A stretch of 64,000 nt of DNA from Lepidodermella squamata (GCA_047495785.1 JBLDXI010000033.1:620001-684000), one strand, 5' to 3'; counted from the stretch's first letter, positions 22,250-33,962 are shown. The notes: a model not told the origin generated them from the letters alone. Numbers and translations are program-made.

Positions 22250-23542
22250 ATGAAAATTTTAATTTTTTCAACCTTGGTTTTCGCTTTGGTCCAGCAAATC
22301 GTGGCGCCTCCCGTGAACACTGTGGCGCCAACGACTGGGACAACTACGGCTCATATTCCGAATCAAGTTAATAATCAACCCCCCACTACTACAACTCTCA
22401 AAACAACCACGCAAGATACGCGAGATGATGAGACGATCGAGTCGGACCTCGAGTACGCTCGCTACTACCGTGAGGTGGTCAGTGCGCTGGAGGAGGATGA
22501 TACATTCCAAAAAATCATCGCCAATATGTCAGCTGAAGAAATCGCGAAGCCTAAAAATGTCTCGCGTATCGTTGATCTGCTCAGCCATAACGTTCGCTCG
22601 AAGTTGGACGAGATAAAACGCCGCGAGGTTCAACGCCTTCGAGAAATCGCGCATAAAGAAGCTCAACTCATTGCTATGGATAAAGATCGTAAGTCAAATG
22701 GATTTTCGAATTTTCATAAAATTTATATAAAATTAAAATTAAAATTATATCAATAATTTTTGTTTTCAGACAAAAATCCTTTGAAGATCGATTTTGCCGA
22801 TCATATCGACCACCGAGATTGGGAGACCTTTAGCCGGAAGGATCTTAAACGGCTCATTAAAAAATCGACGAGAGACATGGAGGCTATTGACAAGAAGCGA
22901 CGCGAAGAATTCAAAAAGTACGAAATGGAAAAGGAGCATGAATTTCGCGATCATATCAAAAATATGACGGCCGAGGAGCAGGCTAAGGAAAAGCAAAAGC
23001 ATAAGGAAGAACATGAACAGGAGATGAAACATGAGCCGCTACATACATACAGTAAGGCTCAACTCGAGGAGGTTTGGGAGGATATTGACCATCTCGATAA
23101 GGAGGAATTCAATCCTAAAACCTTCTTCAAACTTCACGGTAAAAAATATGAATTTTTGAATTATTTTTTGGGAATTTTTTCAATTTCAGACATAAATGAT
23201 GACGGTTATTGGGATCCGACCGAAATTGAGGCTATGTTCGTACATGAGCTGGATAAAGTCTACGGACCCAATGCGTCCGATCACGATATGGTCGAGCGTT
23301 ATGAAGAAATGAATAGGATGCGCGAAGAATATGTTCATCGACTCGATCAAGATCAAGATTATCTGATATCTAAGGACGAATTCTTGCAATCAACCGATGA
23401 TAAAGAGTATACGCATGACGAGGGTTGGAAGACTATTGATGAAACGGGTCCGGTTTATACCGAGGAGGAACTGCTGCAGTATGAACGTGAACTCGAAGAG
23501 CATGATCGAACACCCGATCACCCGGATCCGACTCATCACTAG
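22250..23542 (+). CDS. Nucleobindin, copy B
   Basis: Exons 22250-22688, 22770-23138 and 23190-23542 give 386 residues, with introns at the same positions and phases as copy A. A signal peptide (MKILIFSTLVFALVQQIVA) is followed by a Thr/Pro-rich linker that differs from copy A, then the same core: LEYARYYREVVSALEEDD, KLDEIKRREVQRLREIAHKE and EFKKYEMEKEHEFRD. The EF-hands are DINDDGYWDPTE and DQDQDYLISKDE, with calcium ligands intact. The shared intron layout shows a local duplication rather than retroposition. Divergence is concentrated in the linker after the signal peptide and in the C-terminal tail. Confidence 0.93.
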
Positions 23543-23929
23543 AAGACCAAGAAAATTTGGAATTTTGGTTGTTCAACTTATTTATGTGATGAAACAAATT
23601 GGCTCTCAATCTCAGTTCTTGAAATTAGCTTTCAATCAAGATAGGTTAATTAGGCAATAATTTATTTTTGTGCGATATAATAAATTATTCGGCGCGACTA
23701 GACGCAATTAAATTTGCATTTTTTTGTCGCAATTAATTTTTTCGATAAATTTCTTTATCACGAATTTCCGGTGTTCTCGCCGTGACCCGAAGCATAGTGG
23801 CGTTATCACGGTGCGTTCTCACGGCATGTCGCCAAAAAGAGGCGTTTCGAAAACGAGATAAAAACAGACCACTTCTTCAGTTTTCGTCCTCAAATAATTA
23901 TATACAGTTTTTTCGGTGTGTATAAAAAA

Positions 23930-24757
23930 ATGAAATTTGTAGTTGCACTATGCGCCCTTTTGGCCGTCGGCTATTGCGCCCCGGTCGCCGAACCCCAGGC
24001 CGAGGTTCGCCTGCCCGACTTAAGCGGCTTCAACCTGAACCAATTTCTGGCCGATCTCATCAAAAATTGTTAGTAAAAATACTGTAATTTATTACCAAGT
24101 TTTAAACTAATTCTTCCGCAGTGATTATTGGCATTACCGATGAGATCAACAACTTGGTCGATTTCCTGGTTGCAAAACTGATTGAAAGCATCAACGGACC
24201 GAGTTCTTATTCGAGCCTTGAAGATTCGCCCGATGTTCAGTCGTACGTTCGCAAGACCCAGCGAGGCATGATTAGCCGCCTTCTTAAATACCTGACCGAT
24301 CTCTACAACAGCCTTGTCAACCTAGTCAACACCGGCATCAGCGTAAGAATTTTTCAAAATTCATTTTATTTTATTTAAATTAAAATCAAATTTATCAAGA
24401 AATTTTTTTAAATTTTTGTTATCAATTTTTTCAATTTTACAGGTCAGTGCTCAGCTGTTGGATTCTCTCGGCCAGGCCATTTCCATGTTGGCCAAGGGTC
24501 AAATGCCGCCGACTGACATCATCAAGAGCCTCATTGTCCAATGCCTCGGCATTTTGGGCCGCAAGCGCCGCGAAACCGGCGAAGCGACCGCCAACGACTT
24601 GGTGGCTAAATTCTACCAGCAGGCGCTCGAGATCGCCAAGGCTCGCATGGACAACAATCCGACCTTCGTCAAGTTCACGCCTGAGCAGAAGGCACGCGCT
24701 GCTGAACTCGTCCAGTGGGCCCTCCGTGAGGTGCTCGGCGCCCATTTCGACCAGTAA
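23930..24757 (+). CDS. Small secreted alpha-helical protein with a possible furin site
   Basis: Exons 23930-24068, 24122-24342 and 24443-24757 give 224 residues. The signal peptide MKFVVALCALLAVGYCA is clear. The rest is predicted to be a series of amphipathic helices (for example NQFLADLIKNLIIGITDEIN and LLKYLTDLYNSLVNLVN). A tetrabasic RKRR at residues 160-163 could be cut by a proprotein convertase, releasing a C-terminal helical domain of about 61 residues. Only one cysteine remains in the mature chain. I do not recognise the family; the layout is like small lipid-binding or antimicrobial-type secreted proteins, but no function is claimed. Confidence 0.8.
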
Positions 24758-25079
24758 AAATCAGACAAAAGCTGGTTTTAACCTTAAAAACTTGACAAAG
24801 CTTGTTTTAAGCGATACGAATTTTATCCAATTTCAGCGTTAACTATCGAAAATAAAATAAACCTAATGATCGATTTGAATCGCAGCTGATTTAAGCAAAA
24901 ATAAAAAGGATTACGAAATTTTATTAAATTTTCCTGAACTATTTATTTTTAATATGATCACGTGGCCGTCGAGCTGCGACATAAGGTCACGGTTTGTGGG
25001 CGCGTGCTGGAATTTTCTCAGACTTTTATCATTGAAATTGAGCGTTTTGACAATTTCGATACCTCGTTTTATTTGAAAA

Positions 25080-27234
25080 ATGATAAATTTGTTAATTTTA
25101 TCAGTTATTTTTTGTTGCTCCGTTGTTACGGCGAATCCGCCGCAATACATCTTACTGCCGGCCCATGACGAATTTGAAGCTGAAGGTCGAGATGCTAACC
25201 CACTGAATGCCCAACAGCCAGTGATCACGGTACAAACTCCGAGATTTAAACCCGGAGATCAACCAGCCAATTTGAAATGGCTAGTAGGTAACTTATTCAA
25301 TTTTCTCAATTTTTCAATTATTTACAGAATTTTTCGTAATTTTTTTGTAGCTGTTGCTAGAGGTAGCTGTATCGAATTTAAGCTTGAAAGATTTGCCGTA
25401 GATTACGCGGCCGCGTGTTACAGCGGTTATCTGGCTGCTTTCGACGGTTCAACACCGAGCTCGAAGCAACTGATGCGCATGTGCGGCGCCCCGGCGCAAC
25501 TTCCCGATCCGATTCGAACAACCGGCAGCCGGCTTCACGTGGTTTTCTACAGCGAATCGCCCGGGCCGTCGGCTCAACTGCCTCAGCAGGGATTTTTAGG
25601 CTACGCTAAGCCGATACCTTGCAACGATGGTATTTTTTCAAAATTAATCATTATCGAATAAAAAATGATCGAATAGTTATAATAGATTTTAATTTTAATA
25701 TTAGGTATGTAAAATCTGAAAATAAATTTAAATTGTAAATGAGACAAATTTAAATTTTCAGATTTTATATAATATTCAAGATTTTTGTTTTAAAATTGAA
25801 TTTTTTCGCAATTTAGGGGTAGCCGATAATAATGACACGCTGTCGACTACAACAACCGCAATTTCAACAACGCGGCCCGCTGATGATTTTACTTATCCCG
25901 CATCGACAGTTGCCGCTTCCACGAAAAGATCTGCCCCAGACACGGCCGTCGTTGATTTCGGCAACCAGACCGTGTGCGGCTATCCGTTCTTCAAGCCACT
26001 CGAGTCGAACGATGCGCCGACATGTACGTGAAAACTAACAACATTTTTTAATACTGTTGCCAATAGCATTCTAAGTTCTAAGTTCCGATATAAAAAAAAA
26101 CATTAAAACGGGATTTTACTGCGTATTTAAGCATAAATTTTGCATTATTTTCATTGCACAGTGCAGACGACGCCAAAACTGTTGCAGATTGTTGGCGGAA
26201 ACGTAGCGCGGCCGCACAGTTGGCCGTGGCAGGGCAGTTTGCGGTACCGGGGCGATAAACACGAATGCGGCGTCATTTTATTGTCTCGCCTGCACGTCAT
26301 GACCGCAGCTCACTGCTTTGCACTGTCTACTAATCCCCAGCTCTACACGGTAAGCTTTCAAAATTTTCGCTATATTTGAGAAGAACCTAATAAACCTAGC
26401 CACCTACTCTAATAAATTTTTATTGATTGGAAAAATTAGGTCATTTTTGGTCGGGTAAGTCGAGATGAGAACGAGCCGGAAACGCAGCAAATCCTTGGCT
26501 TGGAAAAAGTAACAATCCATCCTATGTACGGCCAGAAAAGTCGCTACGACTCGGATGTGGCGATTTTGAGGCTGAAAGAACCTGGCGTGGCTATGAACAC
26601 CTACGTCAGCCCGGTGTGTTTGCCTAAGCGCGTACCTGAGCCGGGCACGTTTTGTTTCGTAACAGGATTTGGTGAGTAAATATCGATTCAAATAATATTA
26701 AAAAATATGTAAAATCAATCTAATCAAGGGACAACTATGAACACGGGCGGTGAAGGGTTTTTGAAACAAGCGCCTGTTCCGATTTTATCCGACGCCAACT
26801 GCCGGTCGATGGATCAGCGTTTCGGAAAATTGCTGACTGAAAATATGGTATATTCTTTCAAAAAATACTACGGCATGTTTTAATATATTTCCTCAAGTTT
26901 TGCGCTGGTTATCCTCAAGGCGGCATCGATAGTTGTTCAGGAGACAGGTGAGTCAGCAGTGAAATTATTGAATTCCGCAAGTTTTAGTCACTCTATTCCA
27001 GCGGCGGGCCTCTAGTTTGTAGGCAAGGCAATTTCCCGACCATTTGGTCAGTGGTGGGTATCGTGTCATTTGGCTTCTCCTGTGCCCAGCCGAATTTACC
27101 CGGTAATTATCGTGTTAATTCATGTTTTATGGCTATAATAACGGTTAACACTTGAAACAGGCGTCTACGTGGCCGTGGGAAAATTCGCAGACTGGATCGT
27201 CCAGAACGTGCCCGACCTGCCGCCGCAATATTGA
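25080..27234 (+). CDS. Secreted CUB-like plus trypsin-like serine protease
   Basis: Nine exons (25080-25287, 25351-25629, 25817-26023, 26162-26349, 26440-26671, 26729-26847, 26898-26947, 27002-27102, 27161-27234) give about 485 residues. After the signal peptide [18 protein letters not shown] comes a CUB-like domain (residues 75-165, with LMRMCGAP and [10 protein letters not shown]) and a Thr-rich linker. The S1 protease domain starts at [15 protein letters not shown] (241). Catalytic His282 (TAAHC), Asp333 (YDSDVAIL) and Ser428 (DSCSGDSGGP) are all present. Asp422, six residues before the serine, is the trypsin-type pocket residue, so cleavage after Lys or Arg is expected. It resembles CUB-serine proteases of secreted cascades; its target is unknown. 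Confidence 0.9.
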
Positions 27235-27649
27235 CGTTTTTAGCGTAATTTTTGCAAATTTTATCCAACTTAATTTATGATAACTTATCATTACATACTT
27301 CTCAACACATTGGTAAAGTTGATTGTTGAAATAAAACTTTCGATAATCGATAAAAATTCGATTAAACACGTGATTTTGTGCAGAAGGGTCTGGAAAAACA
27401 TGAAATTTCATCTTTAGCGCGTAAAATTTGTTACTCCTCCAATTCGCGCCTGGATGAAATTTATATGACCAGGTAGGAAATTTATCTGGCTATAGATTGA
27501 TGTAGGTTGTTCGATGTTTCGATGTAAGGATCGGAAGAAATCGAAGTGATCGCGATCACAGGTGTAGCACAGTATTATTTTCGTGCGCGCACATAAACTC
27601 TCACTTGTGCGCACTACGGCGAGGTCCGTCGGCCGCGTGCGCGTGCTCG

Positions 27650-27658
27650 TATAAATAG
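27650..27658 (+). promoter_or_regulatory. TATA box of the histone H1 gene
   Basis: The sequence tataaatag lies 102 bp before the H1 ATG at 27760. Transcription probably starts about 25-30 bp downstream, near 27680. Confidence 0.7.
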
Positions 27659-27759
27659 CTCGGTCATTACGGCGCTTAAACATCACTCGCTCACATCGCG
27701 CATTCTCTCTTTCTCGTGTTTATTCGTTTGTTCGTTTTCGACAACACTTCATCAACAAA

Positions 27760-28469
27760 ATGACTGATGCTGCTGCTCCCGCTGTTGCCGCGCCCGCCAA
27801 GGCCGTCAAGAAGACCAAGACCGCGAAGCCCAAGGCGCCTGCTGCTCACCCGAAGTACGCTGACATGATCGTCGCTGCGATCACTGCTCTGAAGGAACGC
27901 GGCGGTTCGTCTCGCCAGGCCATCGCCAAGTACATCCAGGCTCACTTCAACGTTGGCAAGGACGAGAAGAAGATCAACGCCCACCTGCGCCTCGCTTTCA
28001 AACGCCTCGTCACGGCCAAAGCCCTTGTGCAAGTGAAGGGCTCGTTCAAGGTTGGTGAGAAGAAGGTCGAGAAGAAGGTGAAGAAGGCCGCCAAGCCGAA
28101 AGCGCCCAAGGCGAAGAAGGCCGGCACCAAGGCTAAGAAGACTGGCGTGAAGAAGGCTGCCAAGAAGACCGAAGCCGCGCCCGCTGCTGCCGCTGGTGGT
28201 GAAACTGCCGCCGCTGCTCCTGCTGCTAAGCCCGCTAAGGTAAAATTAATCATTTTAGTTATTCGGCTTGTTCTAATTTCTTCTGTGTATTTCAGGCGAA
28301 GAAGGCTGCCAAGCCCAAGTCTGCGAAGAAGGCCGCTTCCTCGCCCAAGAAGCCCAAGGCCCCGAAGGCGAAGAAGGCGACCGCCGCGAAACCCAAGAAG
28401 GCCGCTGCGAAGAAGCCGAAAGTTGCCGCGAAGAAGGCCGCCGCGCCCAAGGCTGCTGCTAAGGCGTAA
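27760..28469 (+). CDS. Linker histone H1 (intron-containing)
   Basis: Exons 27760-28239 and 28296-28469 give 217 residues. A short Ala/Pro/Lys lead precedes the winged-helix globular domain (about residues 27-100: HPKYADMIVAAITALKERGG, KINAHLRLAFKRLVTAKALV). A long Lys/Ala/Pro-rich tail follows with many KKA and KPK units. The tail is interrupted by a 56-bp intron. The INAHLR core resembles nematode H1 proteins. An intron and a downstream poly(A) signal, with no evident histone stem-loop, suggest a replication-independent transcript. Codon use is strongly G+C-biased at third positions compared with flanking DNA, as in highly expressed genes. Confidence 0.95.
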
Positions 28470-28609
28470 TTTATAATCGTGTCTCTCTCTTCTCTTCGCC
28501 CATAAACTGTTTTGTGCGCCTCCTCGTGTTTTACTGTTTTTGTATTCGATTTTTGAACGCTCTTTGATACCGATGACTCGACTTTGCTATAAAAACAACT
28601 GAAAAACGC

Positions 28610-28615
28610 AATAAA
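28610..28615 (+). terminator. Poly(A) signal of histone H1
   Basis: A canonical AATAAA lies 141 nt after the H1 stop. Confidence 0.6.
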
Positions 28616-28875
28616 CATTTTTGAACATTTCATCAGTTCTCGTCTTTTGCTTAACTCTATTTTCGGTCTCGTTGTTGTGGTTCTCTCCTGATGAGGTTTG
28701 CGAGTGAAAGCAGAAAAGTTTTCTAAAAATTCCACCTTAATTTTGTTTCACAATATCAACAATTTTTTTTTCATTGTAATCAAATTACCTATCAAATTTT
28801 AATCGACATCTTTTTCCACCTTTCCAAAACACCCAAAAATTGAAACTGAAATTTCATCAAAATTCATCGTTTTTA

Positions 28876-31800
28876 TTACAAAAATCCAATCGAGTCAATA
28901 AAGCGTTTGGTTAACAAAGCACTAATAGATGAGAAGAAACTGGGCGGGTGACTGGGCGCCTCACCGGGCACAGCCATTTCGAGCCGCAATTCATCCTGTC
29001 CTTTGCTATCCACCGCCCTCAGCACTACGACACTGAAATTAACAGGATCACTGCTAATCCCATTCTCGCACGAAAACGCCGCGAACTTGCTGATTTGCGT
29101 TTCAAAAGCGAGGCCGTAATCGTCGACGAGCGGTTCGCAGCTGCTGCATTGTCCCGGGCCTGTCGGGCACGACCCGGCGCGGCGTAACGCGGTCGCCGCT
29201 TCTTCGCGCGCTTTCCACGTGCGATACCGCGCCGTGCAGGCCAGCCTGACTAGCACTTGCTGTTGTTTACTATTATCGCCTTGTTGCTGCTGCTGCGATG
29301 AATTTGGCGCGAGATTTAAATTTATGGCGGGAACAAACATCGGCAGGGCCATTGCGTCAGCCGGCGGCGGCGCGGTTGCTGTTGTTGATTTAGTATCGCT
29401 GCTCGCGTGTTGCGTAACCACGAGACCGAGTTCGGTTGCGAGTTTCGCGCTCACGACTTGCCAAATTTCGGCCGCGATGTTGTTTTCATCAATTGAAACG
29501 TCGAACAATAGAACCTAAAAATAAATATAAATTGATCATTTGGAGGCGTGTAGCAAATTTCGTAATTTCAGTTTCAGAACAAGATTTTCCCAAAAATTGA
29601 AAATAATTGAAAAATAAGTTTAATAACCCATCTTTTGTTGACAGTAAATTACTTATTTCCGAAATTAATCACAGAATTGATTTTTTAAATATCGCCAGAT
29701 GAATTGTCTATGGCCCCACAGAGGCGAGCCAAGTCGTAGGCCTATCTCTAACGAAATATAATTTGTGGCCTGGAACCAGCTTTCTCAATTTTTAATTAAT
29801 CATCAATTAAAATGATTACTGCGGGCCAGGTAGATGCTGACCACGTATAAAGTCGGCAACCTCAACAGAGACCGAACAAACAATCATATTTCTCGAGTAA
29901 CTAACATATTTTTTGCTTTTTCTCGACAATGAGCTCGGACGAAGAAATGATTCTGCTAGACGAGGATTTCACCTCAAAAGTCTTACTGTTTTACATCAAT
30001 TTGATTTATTTCACATTCACTTCACGACATCTATCATCCAACTATCGAAAATTCTACCGCGGCTGCGCCGTTGGCTCGAAAATAACCAATGTGACAAGTT
30101 GAAACGAAGTCGACGGTCGCCTAACTAGCCTGTTTGACAAGCGGTTCCTGTTCAAGATTTTCCTATTACCAAGTATCCGTCATATAGTACTACCCCTGAA
30201 ATAATTTTCGATTTAATTTTTTCTGACTGGGTCGGCTTTGTAAGAATTATCTTCCTCACATGAAGACGATGTCGCCGAATCAATGCCGTCCGCCGAGCAG
30301 ATCGTTGAGGCAGTTAAAATATTAAGAAAACCGCCACCCAGACCGCCGGCTTTCAAAACTCGTGCGAACCTTCAATCGTCTGAAAGTCGGCTGATCAAGC
30401 CCACACCACGGCCTATCAAATGTGCAAAGGCTGAGATGGCTATTTCTGATTTACAAAATTCGCCTCAACGTCAAATCATTCCAGCTCGCCAGCCACAACT
30501 TCTTCCTCCTGTAAAATACGGTCGCAAAGGTTTTACCTTCATAGCTAAACACTTTTTCTTTTTGTAACGAAACAAATGATTGTCGAAAAACTCCAAAGTC
30601 TGAATTTACATTTTTGTAAACGTTTCATTATTGAAAAAAACTCTTACATACATCGATTCACTGTATTTTTTTTATCGAAGATCGTTCTCATGAATTTTTC
30701 ATGAACGTAAAAACCTTCAATTGGTTTGGCATCGAAAGCCAAGTGGAGCATTATTAGCCGAACAATCTATATATTTTTCTTCGCCATTTTCTTCGCCACA
30801 CGAAGGCGATTTCGCCTAATCAAAGCGCTCGCTTCATCGCTGATCACAGGATCGGTCGCGATCGCCTGAAGGTAACAATGTTTGAACCGGATGCCCGATC
30901 ACGTCGAGCAGTCTGGCGTCCTGGGTTAGTGAAAACGTTCGTAATAGCCTTAACGCTCAAGGCTATGAACAAAATCAACGCCGAATAGACAAAATCGGGT
31001 TGGTATGAGATATCAAACTACGTTCTCTTACCGCAGAAGCCAGATTATCGATTGGGAAATGTTGTTTACCAACTGTCCATTACAGGCTCAACGATCTCAA
31101 AGGCTGTCGAGGATATTCCCGTAATAGCGTAATATAGTAATCAAGTTATTTTCGTTCGAATGGAATCATCTCACGATGGACCTTCTTGCAAAGAGACTAA
31201 ACGCGTTATTACGAAGTTTCCAACAACAAAAACTGGTACCGCAGAAGCGAACTCTCTATTTTGAAGTACAACTCCTTGCTCATCGGACAAGAGATCACCA
31301 AGTTTGAGCAAATAAAATGAGAGGTTTGCTTTCGATAAAGTCATTTACAATTATTGTCAATATAATTTAAAATTATTCCATATTGCCAAGGGGATCCTTG
31401 GTGTGAGTAAGATGCAGGTGATGAGCTGTATCAGATTATAAGGGGTGAGTATTCGATGCATTCGTTCAATATTTTGAATACTTGACCAATTTTATTTTTT
31501 TACTGCCTACACGCATATTTATGCATTTCCACGTAACGTTTAATAAATTAGTGGATCCACATTTTTGCACATTAGAAAAAGAGGTTCCAGCACTGAAGTT
31601 CAGAATTCTAGAACTTGATTTTTGCAATTTTTCCAAATTTTTGCGAGATTTACTGCCAAATTCTCAAATTTAGTCCTAGAACCCTTAATGTAGGGTGCTC
31701 GTTTGGCTCATCCTTGAAAATATGAAATCAAAATTTTGGCGATGGAGGCAAAAAATCGTAAACAACGTTGATTTGACTTGCTATTTGAAAAAGTTAAGGT

Positions 31801-32208
31801 GGCGCAAAATCTTACATTTTTCAACAAACAAGTCAAGCCGATAGCGCCAACCGCAGAGCAGAGCCACCGCAACGTCACACCGGGTACGTGAATTTTGCGG
31901 AACCACTCGAGGGCCCGCGAGTGAATGACCGAGTTGTTGGGCGACAGCGCCAACATGAGCATTCTCGACTTGGCGGCTCTTTTCTGCTGCCTCGCGTCAC
32001 TGGTGTGCGATTTTTTGGGTGACGGTGGCACCAGCGGGGTGTAGTCTTGCTTCCGGAACAGCTGTCGCAGGAGGGGTTGAACGTCACCACTGCCGGGCAT
32101 TGAATTGTCATGGAGCAGCTTAGCAGCGGCTTTGAACGCATTCTGGATGATTTCAGCGTTGCGTTGAGTGACCGAACCGGTTACATTTCGAACCAGTTCG
32201 ATAGGATC
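28876..32208 (-). CDS. Unrecognised protein with a predicted transmembrane segment (C-terminal two exons)
   Basis: Exon 32208-31816 (131 codons) and exon 29514-28876 (212 codons plus stop) are both in phase 0 with clean splice sites (gttag acceptor; aat/GTAAGA donor; tttttag acceptor). They join as LLKN-VLLFDVSIDENN. The first exon is polar, then ends in a hydrophobic run (RWLCSAVGAIGLTCLL) that could span a membrane. The second has a polyQ insert and a cysteine-containing region, and ends at a stop overlapping AATAAA (ttgtaataaa). The first coding exon would lie above 32208 but was not found. The 2.3 kb intron contains an opposite-strand reading frame. I do not recognise the family. Confidence 0.5.
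29846..29852 (+). promoter_or_regulatory. TATA-like box upstream of a small plus-strand frame
   Basis: The sequence tataaag in a G/C-containing context lies 83 bp before the ATG at 29929. It is the only support for a promoter here. Confidence 0.3.
29929..30567 (+). CDS. Hypothetical small gene or decayed gene inside an opposite-strand intron
   Basis: An ATG at 29929 opens an acidic start (MSSDEEMILLDEDFTS). A second open segment from about 30244 reads SSSHEDDVAESMPSAEQIVE and then a Pro/Lys-rich stretch, ending at 30567. The segments resemble exons of one low-complexity acidic protein, but no clean donor joins them. A partly similar, broken stretch (tcgccacacgaaggcgattt) at about 30790 suggests local duplication and decay. 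No domain is recognised. Confidence 0.25.
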
Positions 32209-33420
32209 CTAACATAAGATTCAAAATTAACGGTGAAATAGAAATGAATTTTGAACAGAAGAAAACGGAGTAGATTTTCACGCACAATAATGACATCTAA
32301 CAACAATCTACGTCGTATTGAACAGCCTCGCTCACTTCGTCGTCAGCAAGTTGACTAAACCTCGACGCGGTAGCAACTTGGCTCCCATCTTCCGCTCGCG
32401 AATTCTGTCAATTTCAACCTTAGTCGACCCAACGGTTGAAGTCAAAGTTGAGCCAACATCCTTTCTCGAGTCATACGAGCCTCAATCGTCGCCATCCCTG
32501 TCGCTCACTACCGTTGTCTCCATGGCTGTCTGAGGATTGCGATTCGTGTCAATTTTCAAGCCAACGTCGTTTTCAAGGTTTCAGCCCGAGAATTCAGATG
32601 AAGATTCAATCACCGATTCTCGTTCACTGAATTTTCATACCGAATCCTCTGCAATCATAAACTCCGACTTTAAGCGCTATCGATATCGAATCACCCTCGT
32701 TCGAACAAAAATAATCGTTTACTGATTTTACAAATTCGTCATACTTGATGCTATCTTTCAGGCAGCTAAAGATTTAAAGCCTACCATGTCCATGATCAAA
32801 CGCATTTTTTCAGACAGGCTCCGATCTCTCAAGTAATACCTGAACTTTTCTTCACGATGTTCAGCATCCAATTTTTCCATAAGAATTAGTTAATTCCATC
32901 AAACAAGGTCGACAGTTCGAAGAAATAGCAAGATTCCAAGAAATAACCTTGGGCGTTCTTGCCAAACGATGCAATCTGAAGCTCGCCAAATGTTTTGCTC
33001 GCCAGATTATTGGCGGTAACGGGATTGGCTCCGCATTTTATAAATGTTAGCAATACGTTTCTGTAGACCATTAACTGATATATCAACGTCGCCAGTTTTA
33101 CAAACAAGGGACTTGCCTTCGAGGCTTGCCGAATCTCATCTTCTTATCAAGGCCACAAATCGCACAAATCACTACTCATGTGCTCACACGACTTTGACGA
33201 CAAGTGAGCAGTGACATTTCAGCAGCGAGCCGCCACGCACCTAACGGATCAAATGCTAGGCAAGCATTTGTGAATGCTCTATATATAGGCAATAGGTTGA
33301 GCAATAGGCAGTGAGCATTGAGCACTACTCAGCTCAATGCTCATTGCTCAAGGTAGAGATTTGTGCGACGGCTTTAAAGCCTGGCTCAAATCAAAGACAA
33401 ATATCTGCCTTAATCAAACT
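32209..33420. other. Region without a supportable gene
   Basis: Plus-strand open segments at 32318-32533, 32537-32725 and about 32737-32840 (ending FSDRLRSLK then stop) have coding-like composition but no recognised domain and no consistent splicing. They may be fragments of a decayed gene. The upstream exons of the minus-strand unknown gene could also lie here. A GAGCA-rich hairpin sits at about 33205-33350. Confidence 0.3.
33205..33350. repeat. GAGCA-word palindromic stretch
   Basis: Repeated gagca and tgctc words (gagcaat, gagcattgagca, then ctcaatgctcattgctca) form an imperfect hairpin centred near 33327. Its word content resembles the fold-back element in the PLEKHA-like intron. Confidence 0.5.
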
Positions 33421-33429
33421 AGGGGAGGC

Positions 33430-33960
33430 TGCGCCTTCTATTTGGTGCCCTCAAGGTAATCCACATCGGTTATTTCCACATCGTAAAACCTGGTAAAAAT
33501 ATTGCCCTAGATCGATATTACATGGATCATCAACGTAAGCTTCAAATCTGGGACGAAATCGGCGACAGCCTGGGCTACCCGGGTGAAGTCGCTCGTGCTG
33601 CCTGGTGCCGATTGAGAAAATTCTATCTTTGGCGCAGCAGAAAATCCTCACGGTGGCCTCACTTTGAGGAGATGAAATTCCTTGATGAATTATGACGTAG
33701 TCGAGGGCGCCTGGCGCGACATTGTTAATCAGGACGATCCTGAAGATAGGGGCCTTCTTCCCCTCCTGCACATTGGCGGCAACGCATCGGCCGACGCAGT
33801 TGGCCAGCGTGATTTGTTGAAAAAGTATTTCATCTCTGACCACGGATCAGTCTACTGGCAACTCAAGGCTGTTAGCATTGGTCTCAACAATCGTCTCACT
33901 ATCGACACTATCGAAACAATTGACCAGGCTAATCGTTCGTGGCGCGGAAGAACCAGCACT
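33430..33960 (+). mobile_element. PIF/Harbinger remnant: MADF-like protein end plus transposase C-terminal fragment
   Basis: A plus-strand frame ending at 33695 carries a MADF-type DNA-binding signature (QIWDEIGDSLGYP, AAWCRLRKFYLWR, RWPHFEEMKFL). Overlapping it in another frame, from the ATG at 33685, is a segment (EGAWRDIV, GGNASADAVGQRDLLKKYF, GSVYWQ) matching the C-terminal end of PIF/Harbinger (HARBI1-like) DDE transposases. PIF/Harbinger elements encode a transposase and a separate Myb/MADF protein. Here the catalytic part of the transposase is missing and no terminal repeats were found, so the copy is broken. Confidence 0.65.
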
Positions 33961-33962
33961 TT

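Noticed and set aside
27942-28253. Minus-strand Ala/Phe-rich frame opposite histone H1
   Set aside because: It is a compositional shadow of the lysine/alanine codons of H1.
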